Source: Janthinobacterium aquaticum (lineage in GTDB: Bacteria; Pseudomonadota; Gammaproteobacteria; Burkholderiales; Burkholderiaceae_D). Taken from it: 64,000 nucleotides of DNA. Under the pieces are notes generated by a model. That model saw only the letters and a list, made by a program, of their open reading frames with translations, made no database searches and was not told where the DNA came from. Both the position numbers and the translations under genes were made by a program. The first letter of the stretch is position 1. Every line of letters begins with the position of its first letter. Location: NCBI RefSeq assembly GCF_009208565.1, contig NZ_WFLK01000016.1, positions 117,009 to 181,008 on the forward strand. The letters are read 5' to 3'. Shown here piece by piece: positions 29,092 through 37,392 of this stretch.

Positions 29092-29153
29092 TGCGGACAG
29101 ATATTTCCGCATACCGAGGAACTCTATCTTACTTTTTCTTTTATTGCGGAAAT
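29092..29153. promoter_or_regulatory. candidate LysR binding region between divergent genes
   Basis: Three occurrences of a TGCGGA half site: direct at 29092-29097, inverted (TTTCCGCA) at 29104-29111, and direct (TGCGGAAAT) at 29145-29153. The second and third form a 9-bp-arm inverted repeat with a 33-base spacer. The region lies between the lysR ATG and the serine hydrolase ATG. Spacing over several helical turns fits a LysR recognition site plus activation site. Confidence 0.55.
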
Positions 29154-29192
29154 TTTATCGTGGCGCGGTGATCCACAACCAAGGAAATCCGT

Positions 29193-30374
29193 ATGTCAAC
29201 TTTTTCATTTCCCGTGCCACAACCGATGCAACTGATCGACCGCGTGATCGACCAGGCCCTGGCCGACCAGCGCCTGGTCGGCGCAGTGGTGCTGGTCGCC
29301 AGGGACGGCGAGCTGGTTTATCAGCGCGCTGCCGGCAGCGCCGACCGTGAGGCCGGCCGCATGATGCAGGCGGATGCGCTGTTCCGGCTGGCCTCGGTCA
29401 GCAAACCCATTGTCTCTGTTGCTGCACTGGTGCTGGTGGCGCAGGGGCGGCTTGCACTTGACGCCGGTATCGAGCGCTGGCTGCCTGACTTCCGGCCCTG
29501 CCTGCCCGATGGCGGCGTGGCATCGCTGACGGTGCGGCAGTTGCTAAGCCATACGGCGGGCCTCGGCTACCGCTTCTTCGAGGCCGACGAGAACGGTCCT
29601 TATGCGCGCGCTGGCGTGTCCGATGGCATGAACCAGTCGGCGTTCTCTCTGGCCGAGAACCTGCGCCGCCTGGCCAGCGTGCCGCTGCTGTACCCGCCGG
29701 GAAGCAACTGGGGCTATTCGCTGGCGACCGACGTGCTTGGCGCGGTCATTGAACAGGTCTGCGGCCAGCCGCTGGCTAAAGCGGTGCGCGAGCTGGTGAC
29801 GGGCCCGCTGGGCATGGACGATACCGGCTTTGTCGCGCGCGATGCAAGCCGGCTGGCGGCAGCGTACGTCAACGACGCGCCATCGCCGCGGCGCATGCGT
29901 GAGCTCGATATCGTGCCCGCCTTCGAGGGCACCGTCGGCATCCGCTATGCACCGGCGCGCGCGCTGGACGAGACGGCGTTTGCGTCCGGTGGCGCCGGCA
30001 TGGTCGGCAGCGCCGGCGATGTGCTGCGCCTGCTCGAGGTGTTGCGCCAGGGCGGTGCACCGTTGCTGCCCGCTGCCCTGGTGCAGGAAATGGGGCGCGA
30101 CCAGACTGGCGGGCGCGAACTGCCCAATGCGCCGGGGTTTGGCTTTGGCCTCGGCTTTTCGGTGCTGCGTGACCCTGCGGCCGCCGCGTCGCCCGAGTCG
30201 CCGGGCACCTGGCGCTGGGGTGGTGCCTACGGCCACGCCTGGTTTGTCGATGGCGCGCGCGGCCTGTCCGTGGTGGCGTTGACCAATACCTTGTATGAGG
30301 GCATGTCCGGGCGCTTTGTTGCCGACGTGCGTGACGCCGTCTACGGGATCGACCGCCTGGAGCCACGCGCATGA
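29193..30374 (+). CDS. serine hydrolase (class C beta-lactamase-like fold)
   Basis: The 393-residue protein of the beta-lactamase/esterase EstB family has the nucleophile motif SVSK (Ser68, Lys71), the LLSHTAGLGYRF block, Tyr175 in NWGYSLATDVLG (so YSL, not the usual YSN), and a C-terminal WGGAYGHAWF in the place of the KTG/HxG motif. No signal peptide is evident, so it may act in the cytoplasm as an esterase rather than as a beta-lactamase. An AAGGAAA ribosome site precedes the ATG. Its TGA overlaps the ATG of the MFS gene, so the enzyme and exporter are likely functionally linked. Confidence 0.9.
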   Translation: MSTFSFPVPQPMQLIDRVIDQALADQRLVGAVVLVARDGELVYQRAAGSADREAGRMMQADALFRLASVSKPIVSVAALVLVAQGRLALDAGIERWLPDFRPCLPDGGVASLTVRQLLSHTAGLGYRFFEADENGPYARAGVSDGMNQSAFSLAENLRRLASVPLLYPPGSNWGYSLATDVLGAVIEQVCGQPLAKAVRELVTGPLGMDDTGFVARDASRLAAAYVNDAPSPRRMRELDIVPAFEGTVGIRYAPARALDETAFASGGAGMVGSAGDVLRLLEVLRQGGAPLLPAALVQEMGRDQTGGRELPNAPGFGFGLGFSVLRDPAAAASPESPGTWRWGGAYGHAWFVDGARGLSVVALTNTLYEGMSGRFVADVRDAVYGIDRLEPRA

Positions 30375-31546
30375 GCGCCGGTGTTCGCGGCAGGCACGCC
30401 GCAAGCGCTGACCGGCTGCCGCTGGCTGCATTGCTGGCGCTGGCCCTGGCCGGTTTCGTCACGATCCTGACCGAAGCGCTGCCGGCCGGCCTGCTGCACC
30501 AGATCGGGCAGGGGCTGGCGGTGTCCGAGTCGCTTGCGGGGCAGCTGGTCACGGTGTATGCAACGGGCTCGCTGGTCGCGGCCATGCCGCTGATGGCAGC
30601 GACCCAGCGGGTGCGTCGCCGGAGCTTGCTGCTGGCCGCGATTGCCGGCTTTGCCATTGCCAATAGCGTGACCACGGTGTCGACCAGCTATGGCGTGACC
30701 CTGGTGGCGCGCTTCCTGGCGGGCATGTCGGCCGGGTTGTTGTGGGCGCTGCTGGCCGGCTGTGCCGCGCGCATGGTACCCGAGCATCAAAAGGGCAGGG
30801 CGATTGCGATTGCCATGGTCGGAACGCCGCTGGCGCTGTCGCTGGGCGTTCCGGCCGGCACTTTTCTGGGCAATCTGGTGGGATGGCGGCTGTGCTTTGG
30901 CATTATGAGCCTGCTGGCATTGCTGCTGCTGGCCTGGGTGCGCATCAAGGTGCCTGATTATCCGGGTCAGACCGGTGGCAAGTCACTGTCATTGAAGCGC
31001 GTATGGATCATGCGTGGCATCCGGCCGGTGCTGCTGGTGGTGCTGACTTTTGTGCTGGCGCATAATCTTCTCTATACCTATATCGCGCCGTTCCTGGCCG
31101 CTGCCGGCATGGCCGCGCGCACCGACCTGGTGCTGCTGGTGTTTGGCGTCGCGTCTCTGGTCGGCATCTGGGTGATCGGTGTGCTGGTTGATCGTCACCT
31201 GCGGGCCTTGACGCTGGCCAGCATCTGCCTGTTCGCACTGGCTGCGATCCTTCTCGGCGTATTGGGCGACGCGCCTGCGGCCGTCTATGCAGCGGTCGTG
31301 ATCTGGGGCCTGGCCTTCGGCGGCGCCGCCACCCTGTTCCAGACGGCCCTGGCGCAAGCTGCGGGCGAGGCGGCCGATATGGCGCAGTCCATGCTGGTCA
31401 CGGCCTGGAATATGGCCATTGCCGGTGGCGGCCTGCTTGGCGGCGTGTTGCTCGACCGGTTCGGCGCAGGTGCTTTTCCGCCTGCCTTGCTAGCGTTGCT
31501 GCTGGTTACGCTCGGCATCGTGTGTGCTGCCAGGCGGCAGCAGTGA
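30371..31546 (+). CDS. MFS transporter (DHA1-type efflux)
   Basis: The 391-residue protein with about 12 membrane helices begins after a 16-residue cytoplasmic tail. The motif-A-like loop between helices 2 and 3 (MAATQRVRRRSLLL) and motif C-like GTPLALSLGVPAGTFLGNLVGWR in helix 5 mark it as a drug/proton antiporter-like member of the AraJ/YdhP type. It lies in the inner membrane. ATGA overlap with the serine hydrolase gene indicates one operon controlled by the divergent LysR regulator. The exported substrate is unknown. Its 3' end overlaps the convergent GNAT gene by 57 bases. Confidence 0.9.
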   Translation: MSAGVRGRHAASADRLPLAALLALALAGFVTILTEALPAGLLHQIGQGLAVSESLAGQLVTVYATGSLVAAMPLMAATQRVRRRSLLLAAIAGFAIANSVTTVSTSYGVTLVARFLAGMSAGLLWALLAGCAARMVPEHQKGRAIAIAMVGTPLALSLGVPAGTFLGNLVGWRLCFGIMSLLALLLLAWVRIKVPDYPGQTGGKSLSLKRVWIMRGIRPVLLVVLTFVLAHNLLYTYIAPFLAAAGMAARTDLVLLVFGVASLVGIWVIGVLVDRHLRALTLASICLFALAAILLGVLGDAPAAVYAAVVIWGLAFGGAATLFQTALAQAAGEAADMAQSMLVTAWNMAIAGGGLLGGVLLDRFGAGAFPPALLALLLVTLGIVCAARRQQ

Positions 31547-32068
31547 AAACATCTGCGCGTCCACCGGCCGGTCGTGCAGATAAAGGCGATTCCTGGCGAC
31601 GCCCTCGCGCAGGGCGCCGGCCTTGAGCGCGACATTCGCGCTGGCGCTGTTGCCGACTGCAACCACGATTTCTACGCGCTGCAGACCCAGCGCCTCGAAC
31701 GCATGGCGCGACAGCGCCTGTACAGAGCGCAGGGCCACGCCCTGGCGCTGGCGCGACTGGCGCACCCAGTAGCCGAGATTGCACAGCTTGTGCTGCTGGC
31801 GGATTTCATTAAGGCCGGCGCCGCCGAGGAATTCGCCGCTGTCCTGGCAAAACGCACCGTATTCCAAAGCCCCGCCGCTGGCGGCCTGGGCGCGGCAGTG
31901 CGCAAACCACTCCAGTGCCTGGGTTTCCGTGTACGTGCTGGTACACCAAGGCATCCAGGGCGCGACCGAGGCGACCGACTCGCGTACGGCGGCGGCAAAC
32001 GCTTCGGCATCGTTATCTTCGAAGGGCCGCCATAGCAGGCCGGCATGGTGCAGGGATGGTGTCGTCAT
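31490..32068 (-). CDS. GNAT-family N-acetyltransferase (RimJ/RimL-like)
   Basis: This 192-residue acetyltransferase starts at MTTPSLHHAGLLWRPF. The acetyl-CoA-binding region is in NLGYWVRQSRQRQGVALRSV, close to the R/Q-x-x-G-x-A/G consensus. It is followed by the ALGLQRVEIVVAVGNSASANVALKAGA helix-strand, typical of the RimJ/RimL group that acetylates protein N-termini or small amines. The alternative start at 32104 would overlap the upstream radical SAM gene. With the chosen start it lies 28 bases after that gene and could be the last member of the STM4011-like operon. Confidence 0.85.
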   Translation of the reverse strand: MTTPSLHHAGLLWRPFEDNDAEAFAAAVRESVASVAPWMPWCTSTYTETQALEWFAHCRAQAASGGALEYGAFCQDSGEFLGGAGLNEIRQQHKLCNLGYWVRQSRQRQGVALRSVQALSRHAFEALGLQRVEIVVAVGNSASANVALKAGALREGVARNRLYLHDRPVDAQMFSLLPPGSTHDAERNQQQR

Positions 32069-32096
32069 GGCGGTCACTGTAGCAGCGGCTGCGCCA

Positions 32097-32999
32097 TCAG
32101 GCAATCAGCCCGTCAGCCTGCCCACCCAGGCGCGCCAGCACGCCATCGCCAAATATCTGCTGGTAGGGCAGGTCCTTGCGCTGCGCATAGCCGATATAGC
32201 AGTCGCATTTGAGGCGCGGACAAGGGCGCTCCTGCAGGATGTCGGCCAGATCGTCGGTGTACAGATTGCCGAGGCGCTCGGGCAGGAAATGGCAGCGCGC
32301 CAGTGTGCCGTCGCCATCGACCGACAGCGCCGTCTCGCCGGCCAGACAGCCCTTGCCGCGCGAAGGAACCGGTCGGCGATTGTGCGCAAACCACGGATCG
32401 ATGGCGTCGAGCCAAGTCAGGTCCTGTTCGCTGTAGTAGCCGGGGCCGCGCCGGTCATAGGCATTGAGCCACAGGTAGACGTGTTTTGGGAGCGCGGCGC
32501 GCAGTTCGGCAATCGCCTCGAAATGCTCGCGCATGGCCACCACGCCGACCGAATAGCGTATGCCCATGGCGTCCAGCCGCGTGCAGCGCTCGATAAAGCG
32601 CGCCAGCGTGGTTTCGCCAGGATGGTAGGTACACCACAGGCCGATCTTTTCGCGTCCGGGCAAGCCGTCGAGCCATTTCAGGGGGCCGGACAGATTGGTC
32701 TGCAGCGCCACCTGGCGCACCTGCGGCAGGGCGGCCAATTGCGCCATGGCATGGCGGTAGTGGCGCCGTACCAGCGCTTCGCCCCATGGTGTAAACAGCA
32801 CGCTGATGGGGCGCTGTGCTTCAGAGACCCACTGCACAAAGCGCGCCACTTCGCGCGCATCGTGTGCCAGCGCGGCGCGGCTGTCGCGTTTTTTTGCGAA
32901 CGGGCAGTAGGCGCAGGCGTAATTGCAGCTGGCCAGCGTGCCGCGGTATAGCAGCGACAGGCTGCCGGCCTCGCCGAAGCCAGGAGGCGCTGTCAGCAT
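32097..32999 (-). CDS. STM4011 family radical SAM protein
   Basis: The 300-residue radical SAM protein has the 4Fe-4S motif C-x3-C-x2-C at Cys25, Cys29 and Cys32 (SCNYACAYC). It has an anaerobic-activase-like barrel (PISVLFTPWGEALV, LQTNLSG, KIGLWCTYHPGETTL) and a C-terminal Cys cluster (CLAGETALSVDGDGTLARC, then CPRLKCDCYIGY) that may hold an auxiliary cluster as in SPASM-type enzymes. The pattern matches the STM4011 family, named from Salmonella, whose substrate I do not know. The start at 32999 overlaps the upstream STM4012-like gene by seven bases. Confidence 0.85.
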   Translation of the reverse strand: MLTAPPGFGEAGSLSLLYRGTLASCNYACAYCPFAKKRDSRAALAHDAREVARFVQWVSEAQRPISVLFTPWGEALVRRHYRHAMAQLAALPQVRQVALQTNLSGPLKWLDGLPGREKIGLWCTYHPGETTLARFIERCTRLDAMGIRYSVGVVAMREHFEAIAELRAALPKHVYLWLNAYDRRGPGYYSEQDLTWLDAIDPWFAHNRRPVPSRGKGCLAGETALSVDGDGTLARCHFLPERLGNLYTDDLADILQERPCPRLKCDCYIGYAQRKDLPYQQIFGDGVLARLGGQADGLIA

Positions 33000-34372
33000 G
33001 CCTGGCCGCTTTCTTCCATCAGGCGGCGCACCGTGGGCGAAATCAGCCACGGGCCGATGGTGTCGGCATAGGCATAGCCGCGCTGGTTCAGGCGCAGCAG
33101 CGGGCCATCTTCGGTGACCAGTTCGAGCGCATGCAGTTCGGCCAGTTGCGGCAGATCGGCTTCGCATTGCGTGCCGAAGCGTGCCGTATAGGCGTTGCGA
33201 TCCAGACCCGGTTCGGTCAGCAGCGACTGAATTACAAAGCGGCGCCGCTGTTCGTCTTCGTTCAGCACATAGCCGTGTTCGGCCTGCGCAAAACGCGCCT
33301 CGTCCAGCGCCAGATACTGTTCGATAATCCCGATGGTCTCGACCCGCGCCACCGCATATTCGCTCGAATAATGCAGCTGCGAGGTGTACGAACGCGCGCC
33401 GGCGCCCAGGCCCACCATGCCGTCGTTCTGGCAGCAGTAGGATGGGCCGTTCTGCTCGGGCGCATGCGGTGCGCGGAACATGCGCATCGAGACCTGCTCG
33501 TAGCCCTGCGCCAGCAGATGTTCGCGTGCGGCTGCATACAGCGCCAGCCGGCTGTCGCCGTCGCGCGCCAGCATGATCGGGTCCAGGCTGGCCGCGCCCT
33601 GGCGGCGCGCCACTTTGCCCAGGCCCGTTTGCTCGCGCACATACAGCGGATACAGATAGATTTCTTCGGGCGCAAAGGCCAGCGCGCTGTCGATCGAGGC
33701 CAGCAGGCTGGCAACCGTCTGGCCGGCAATGCCGTAGATCAGGTCCAGGTTCAGGGTGGGAAAGCCGGCTTCGCGGATCAGGGCGATGGCCTGCTGCACC
33801 GTGCTGTTTTGCTGCGGCCGCGCCAGCGCGCGCATTTCATTGGCGGCAAAGCTCTGGATGCCCAGGCTGACGCGGTCGATGCCATGCGCGCGGCACACGG
33901 CCATGCGCTCGCGCGTGACCGTTTCGGGCGCCGCCTCGATGCCCGCTGGCGTTTGCTGCAGGTCGATGCCGAGTATATCGCGCGCGCCGCACAGCAGGGT
34001 GTCAAGCTGCTGCGCCGACAGGTAGGTGGGCGTGCCGCCGCCCAGCGCAAAACGGGCAAATTTCCGCTCGCCCAGCGCGCCATCGAGCGCGCGCATCTGC
34101 ACCAGCACCTGCTGCACATAGCGCTCGACCATGTCGGCGCTGGGGCGGGCCATGGCAAACAGATTGCAAAAGCCGCAGCGCATTTCACAGAACGGAATAT
34201 GGATATAGGCAAACAGGGCGGAGCGATCCTGCTGCGCCCACAGCGTCGCCAGCGGCGTAGCCTCGGCCAGCGTGCGGTAGGCCGCCTTGTGCGGGTAGGA
34301 ATAGGAATAGGCCTGATAAGGCGTATGGCGCATGCGCTGCGCCAGCGCGCCTGGTTGTTCCGATGGGTTCAT
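32993..34372 (-). CDS. STM4012 family radical SAM protein (HemN-like)
   Basis: The 459-residue protein resembles coproporphyrinogen dehydrogenase HemN: YIHIPFCEMRCGFCN with Cys62, Cys66 and Cys69, then GGGTPTYLSAQQLD, RVSLGIQSF and LNLDLIYGIAGQT. It has an extra Cys pair (SYCCQNDGMVGLGAGARSY) and a HemN-like C-terminal domain. It belongs to the STM4012 group of HemN paralogues rather than the heme enzyme, judging from the N-terminus and genome context. The ATG at 34372 overlaps the upstream hydrolase stop in ATGA. The enzyme is cytoplasmic and oxygen-sensitive, with unknown substrate. Confidence 0.87.
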   Translation of the reverse strand: MNPSEQPGALAQRMRHTPYQAYSYSYPHKAAYRTLAEATPLATLWAQQDRSALFAYIHIPFCEMRCGFCNLFAMARPSADMVERYVQQVLVQMRALDGALGERKFARFALGGGTPTYLSAQQLDTLLCGARDILGIDLQQTPAGIEAAPETVTRERMAVCRAHGIDRVSLGIQSFAANEMRALARPQQNSTVQQAIALIREAGFPTLNLDLIYGIAGQTVASLLASIDSALAFAPEEIYLYPLYVREQTGLGKVARRQGAASLDPIMLARDGDSRLALYAAAREHLLAQGYEQVSMRMFRAPHAPEQNGPSYCCQNDGMVGLGAGARSYTSQLHYSSEYAVARVETIGIIEQYLALDEARFAQAEHGYVLNEDEQRRRFVIQSLLTEPGLDRNAYTARFGTQCEADLPQLAELHALELVTEDGPLLRLNQRGYAYADTIGPWLISPTVRRLMEESGQAC

Positions 34373-35208
34373 GCTGTGTGCTCCTGGGCCGTTGGCGGCG
34401 GAATAAAAAAATTCGCGTACGGCACCTGCCATACGCTGTCGTGGGCGACGCGGTGGCCCTGATAGCCATCGTCGCCATAGGCGCTGCCGTGGTCCGAGCA
34501 GACAATGGCAAAGGTGGGCGCGCGTCTGGCGCAGGCCTCGAACAGCGGCGCCAGCGCGCCATCGACATAGCGCAGCGCGGCCGCATGGCTGTCGAGATTA
34601 TCTTGCCGGCAGCCGGGCAGGTAGGCGCGGTTCGGCGCATGCAGCGCGGCCACGTTGATAAACAAAAAGGTGCGTCCTTCGGTAGCGGCCAGCCGCTCGC
34701 AGGCCAGCTTGACCTGCTTTTCGGTCGAATGGCGGCTGGCCACGCCCATGCCGGGGCTCCAGTGGCTTTCCTGGAACAGGCCAGGCAGTACGCTGCCCAG
34801 GGCCGTCTGCTTGTTGAAAAAACCTACGCCGCCGATGCAGATGGTGCGGTAGCCGCGCGCGGCCAGTGCGGCCGGCAGGTCGGCTTCTTCAAACGCAAAG
34901 GTGCGCGCAGATGTCGTTTCGCTGCCGGCAAAGGCGCTGGCAAACAGGCGCGCATGGCGTCCGGGTTGCGCTGGCGTAGGCAGAAAACCGGCAAAGAAGG
35001 CCTGATGCGCTGCATAGGTAAAGGTGGCCGGACTATGGCGCTTGTCCCAGCCGCCAGCAGCCATGTATTGCGCCAGCACCGGCAGTTCGCCGGCCTCGAA
35101 CAGTGTCTGCGCCACATCGTAGCGCAGCGTGTCCAATGTAATGAAGACGATATCGTGGCTGCCAACGACCGCGTGCATATCGGGGATAGGGTAGAGGGCT
35201 TCAGGCAT
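34369..35208 (-). CDS. STM4013/SEN3800 family hydrolase (alkaline phosphatase fold)
   Basis: The 279-residue protein begins at MPEALYPIP (35208). The metal-binding start of the alkaline-phosphatase/sulfatase fold is seen in DIVFITLDTLRYD, followed by FTYAAHQAFFAGFLPT, where a Thr or Ser nucleophile would lie, then IGGVGFFN, ALHAPNR and CSDHGSAYGDDGYQGHR with the second metal site Asp-His. It has no signal peptide, unlike most sulfatases. It overlaps its upstream neighbour by eight bases and its downstream neighbour by four. I infer a phospho- or sulfo-ester hydrolase acting in the same pathway. Confidence 0.85.
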   Translation of the reverse strand: MPEALYPIPDMHAVVGSHDIVFITLDTLRYDVAQTLFEAGELPVLAQYMAAGGWDKRHSPATFTYAAHQAFFAGFLPTPAQPGRHARLFASAFAGSETTSARTFAFEEADLPAALAARGYRTICIGGVGFFNKQTALGSVLPGLFQESHWSPGMGVASRHSTEKQVKLACERLAATEGRTFLFINVAALHAPNRAYLPGCRQDNLDSHAAALRYVDGALAPLFEACARRAPTFAIVCSDHGSAYGDDGYQGHRVAHDSVWQVPYANFFIPPPTAQEHTA

Positions 35209-36301
35209 GATGCAATTGTGCGGTGTAGGTGTCCTGGCCTTGCCACAGCAAGCCTGGCAGCAGGTCGCCAAAGGTGTTTGCTTCCAGCACATGAGCGCAG
35301 CCCTGGCGTACGACCAGGTCGTAGCCGGTGACGTGGCTGTGCGGAAAGGTGCTGGCGGCCTGGCGGCAGGCTGCCTCCATGGCGGCCGTGTCGCGTGCGT
35401 CAAGCAGGCCATCGGTGTCGCCACGGCGGTTGTCGAGATGCAGATTGGTCATCATCCGGGCGCCGATGCGCGCTACCCGGTGCGCAGGCATGCCCGCAAT
35501 CGTCACCACGCGCAGGTCGTAATGGCCGCTGCCCAGGCGCGGCTTGGGCAGCCAGGCTTCGGCGTAGAGCTGCTGCTGCGCCAGTGCGTTGACCAGGGCG
35601 GCAATCTCGGCATGCTTGCTCAGGCGCGAGATACGTTTGTCATTGAACAGTTGCGTAACACCATCCTTGCACACGATTCTGGCCGAACTGGTGGACTGCA
35701 CCCGGCCATCGCGGTGGCGCCGCAAGGCCACCACGCCCGACGCCGACGAACCATAGCGCGGTTTCAGATAGACGCGGTCGATCCCTTGCTGTTCCAGCAG
35801 TGATTGCAGCTGCTCGTAACCGGCCACCCGTCCAAGCAGGGTAGGGATGGTCAGGCCATGCGCGGCCAGATGCTGCTGGCAGGTCAGCTTGTCGGTCATG
35901 CGCAGTATTTCGGCCGGCGCATTGAACACGCGCACCTGCTGCAGCGCCGCCAATTGCTCCGTCAACTGCGCCATGGCAGAGCGAAAGCCGGCAAACCAGG
36001 CGTCCATCGCCAGCAGTTCGCCATGCAAGGGAGCTGCGACCGGGGCGCGCCCTTGCAACCGGCAGCCGTCGGCCAGCAGATGCCAATGCGCGGCGGGATC
36101 GTCGCCGGGCGGCTCGATCTTGAATGCGCAGGGCGGGGCAAGCGCAGCGTCAAGCAGTTCATCGAGCAACCCAGGCTGGCGCAGATAGTCGCGCCATTCC
36201 AGTATCTGCGCCGGCGGCAGCTGCAACTGCGCGCGCGCGGCCTGCATCAGGCGCACGCGCTTGCTGCCTTCTGTTGCCAGCAAAATCAGATGGTCGGACA
36301 A
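35201..36301 (-). CDS. STM4014 family protein (ATP-grasp-like)
   Basis: The 366-residue protein has ATP-grasp-like features. YLKPRYGSSASGVVALRR resembles the ATP-binding lid and glycine loop, GHYDLRVVTIAGMPAHRVARIG fits the metal/phosphate core, and LEANTFGDLLPGLL carries the Glu and Asn that bind Mg-ATP. Such enzymes join a carboxylate to an amine or thiol through an acyl phosphate. The start is a TTG at 36301 with a weak ribosome site, 12 bases after the LRR gene, so a downstream start is possible. STM4014 naming rests on its position and partners. Confidence 0.8.
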   Translation of the reverse strand: MSDHLILLATEGSKRVRLMQAARAQLQLPPAQILEWRDYLRQPGLLDELLDAALAPPCAFKIEPPGDDPAAHWHLLADGCRLQGRAPVAAPLHGELLAMDAWFAGFRSAMAQLTEQLAALQQVRVFNAPAEILRMTDKLTCQQHLAAHGLTIPTLLGRVAGYEQLQSLLEQQGIDRVYLKPRYGSSASGVVALRRHRDGRVQSTSSARIVCKDGVTQLFNDKRISRLSKHAEIAALVNALAQQQLYAEAWLPKPRLGSGHYDLRVVTIAGMPAHRVARIGARMMTNLHLDNRRGDTDGLLDARDTAAMEAACRQAASTFPHSHVTGYDLVVRQGCAHVLEANTFGDLLPGLLWQGQDTYTAQLHHA

Positions 36302-36313
36302 GGCAGGAACGCC

Positions 36314-37240
36314 TTATTCGCCGACAGCCACGTAGCGATAGGTTTCGCCGTCGTCTTCGTCGTCTTCCTGCGGATCGTCGAGCACCACCTCGAACGGCAG
36401 CTGTTTGAGCTTTTCCTGGTTCGCTTCAGAGATATAGTGGTGCGACAGGTCCAGGCGTTTGAGCTTGCCGAACTGGCGCCCTTGCAGGATGGCCTTGGCG
36501 CCGACGTCGCCGATGGTGCCCAGCGACAGGTCGAGCGTATCGAGCTGGCCCACCAGCGGCTCCTGTGCCAGCCACACAGCCAGGTCATCGGCGATGCACG
36601 AGTCGCGCAGGCCCAGGTAGCGCAGCGTTGGCGTCGCCAGCTGCGCCAGCACCTTGCGGTACAGCTCCACATCGCCCGAAAAACCGTAGTCGTCGCTGCC
36701 CAGCCACAGTTCCAGGTGTTCAAGCTGCGGCATACTCGACGCGGCCAGCGCCTGCGCAATCTTGTCGGACAGGCCGCCCGATTCGATCGTGAAGCGGCGC
36801 AGGTTCTGGTGCGCAAACGGCTCGATCACCAGATCGTTGCCGCCACGGATGCGCAGCTCTTCCAGCTGCGGGAAGGCGTCCAGCAGCGGCTTGTAGCTGC
36901 CTTGCACGATCCACGAGATTTCGCATTCTTCATACGTCATGTCGCCGATAAAGATGGCGCGCAGGTTCGGCAGTTGCGGCGCCTGTTTGATCAGTTCGGC
37001 CATCGCCTCGTCGGCGCCCGAGTCATACGGCTCGCCCCACATGCCCAGGATAATTGCCTCGAGCTTGCTCTTGTCGGCCTTTTCCAGGAAGCCGGCAATC
37101 AGCTCTTCCATCTTGCCCTCATCGTCGTAGTCGAGCGACAGGCGGTAGACCACGTCCGGCGACGGATCGACCGGCAGGTCAGGGTCGTACTGGACGACTT
37201 TTTTGTTATGGAAGGTGACGGTGCTGTCGGAAATGGTCAT
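36314..37240 (-). CDS. STM4015 family leucine-rich-repeat protein
   Basis: The 308-residue soluble protein starts at MTISDST (37240) after a GGAGAG site. From about residue 60 it carries LRR-type units: LEAIILGMWG, LPNLRAIFIGD, PQLEELRIRGG, NLRRFTIESGG, MPQLEHLELWLG, PTLRYLGLRD, QLDTLDLSLG and KLKRLDLSHHYIS, each with the LxxLxL core. The C-terminal 30 residues are acidic (DDPQEDDEDDGE). It is the first gene of the minus-strand operon and matches the STM4015 family. It is probably a scaffold or a protein substrate for the downstream enzymes. This is inference. Confidence 0.85.
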   Translation of the reverse strand: MTISDSTVTFHNKKVVQYDPDLPVDPSPDVVYRLSLDYDDEGKMEELIAGFLEKADKSKLEAIILGMWGEPYDSGADEAMAELIKQAPQLPNLRAIFIGDMTYEECEISWIVQGSYKPLLDAFPQLEELRIRGGNDLVIEPFAHQNLRRFTIESGGLSDKIAQALAASSMPQLEHLELWLGSDDYGFSGDVELYRKVLAQLATPTLRYLGLRDSCIADDLAVWLAQEPLVGQLDTLDLSLGTIGDVGAKAILQGRQFGKLKRLDLSHHYISEANQEKLKQLPFEVVLDDPQEDDEDDGETYRYVAVGE

Positions 37241-37392
37241 TGCTGGGCTCTCCATGGCAAACGGTGGGTGCCTGGATGCGCTGCGCACTGTGCCCTAAGA
37301 CATCCAGGCGCGGAAATCTTGTGTATTACAAAATCTTAGCATGGGTGTAAGAGCATATTGCGCACTGCTGAAAAGCAATATTGCACCTGAGG

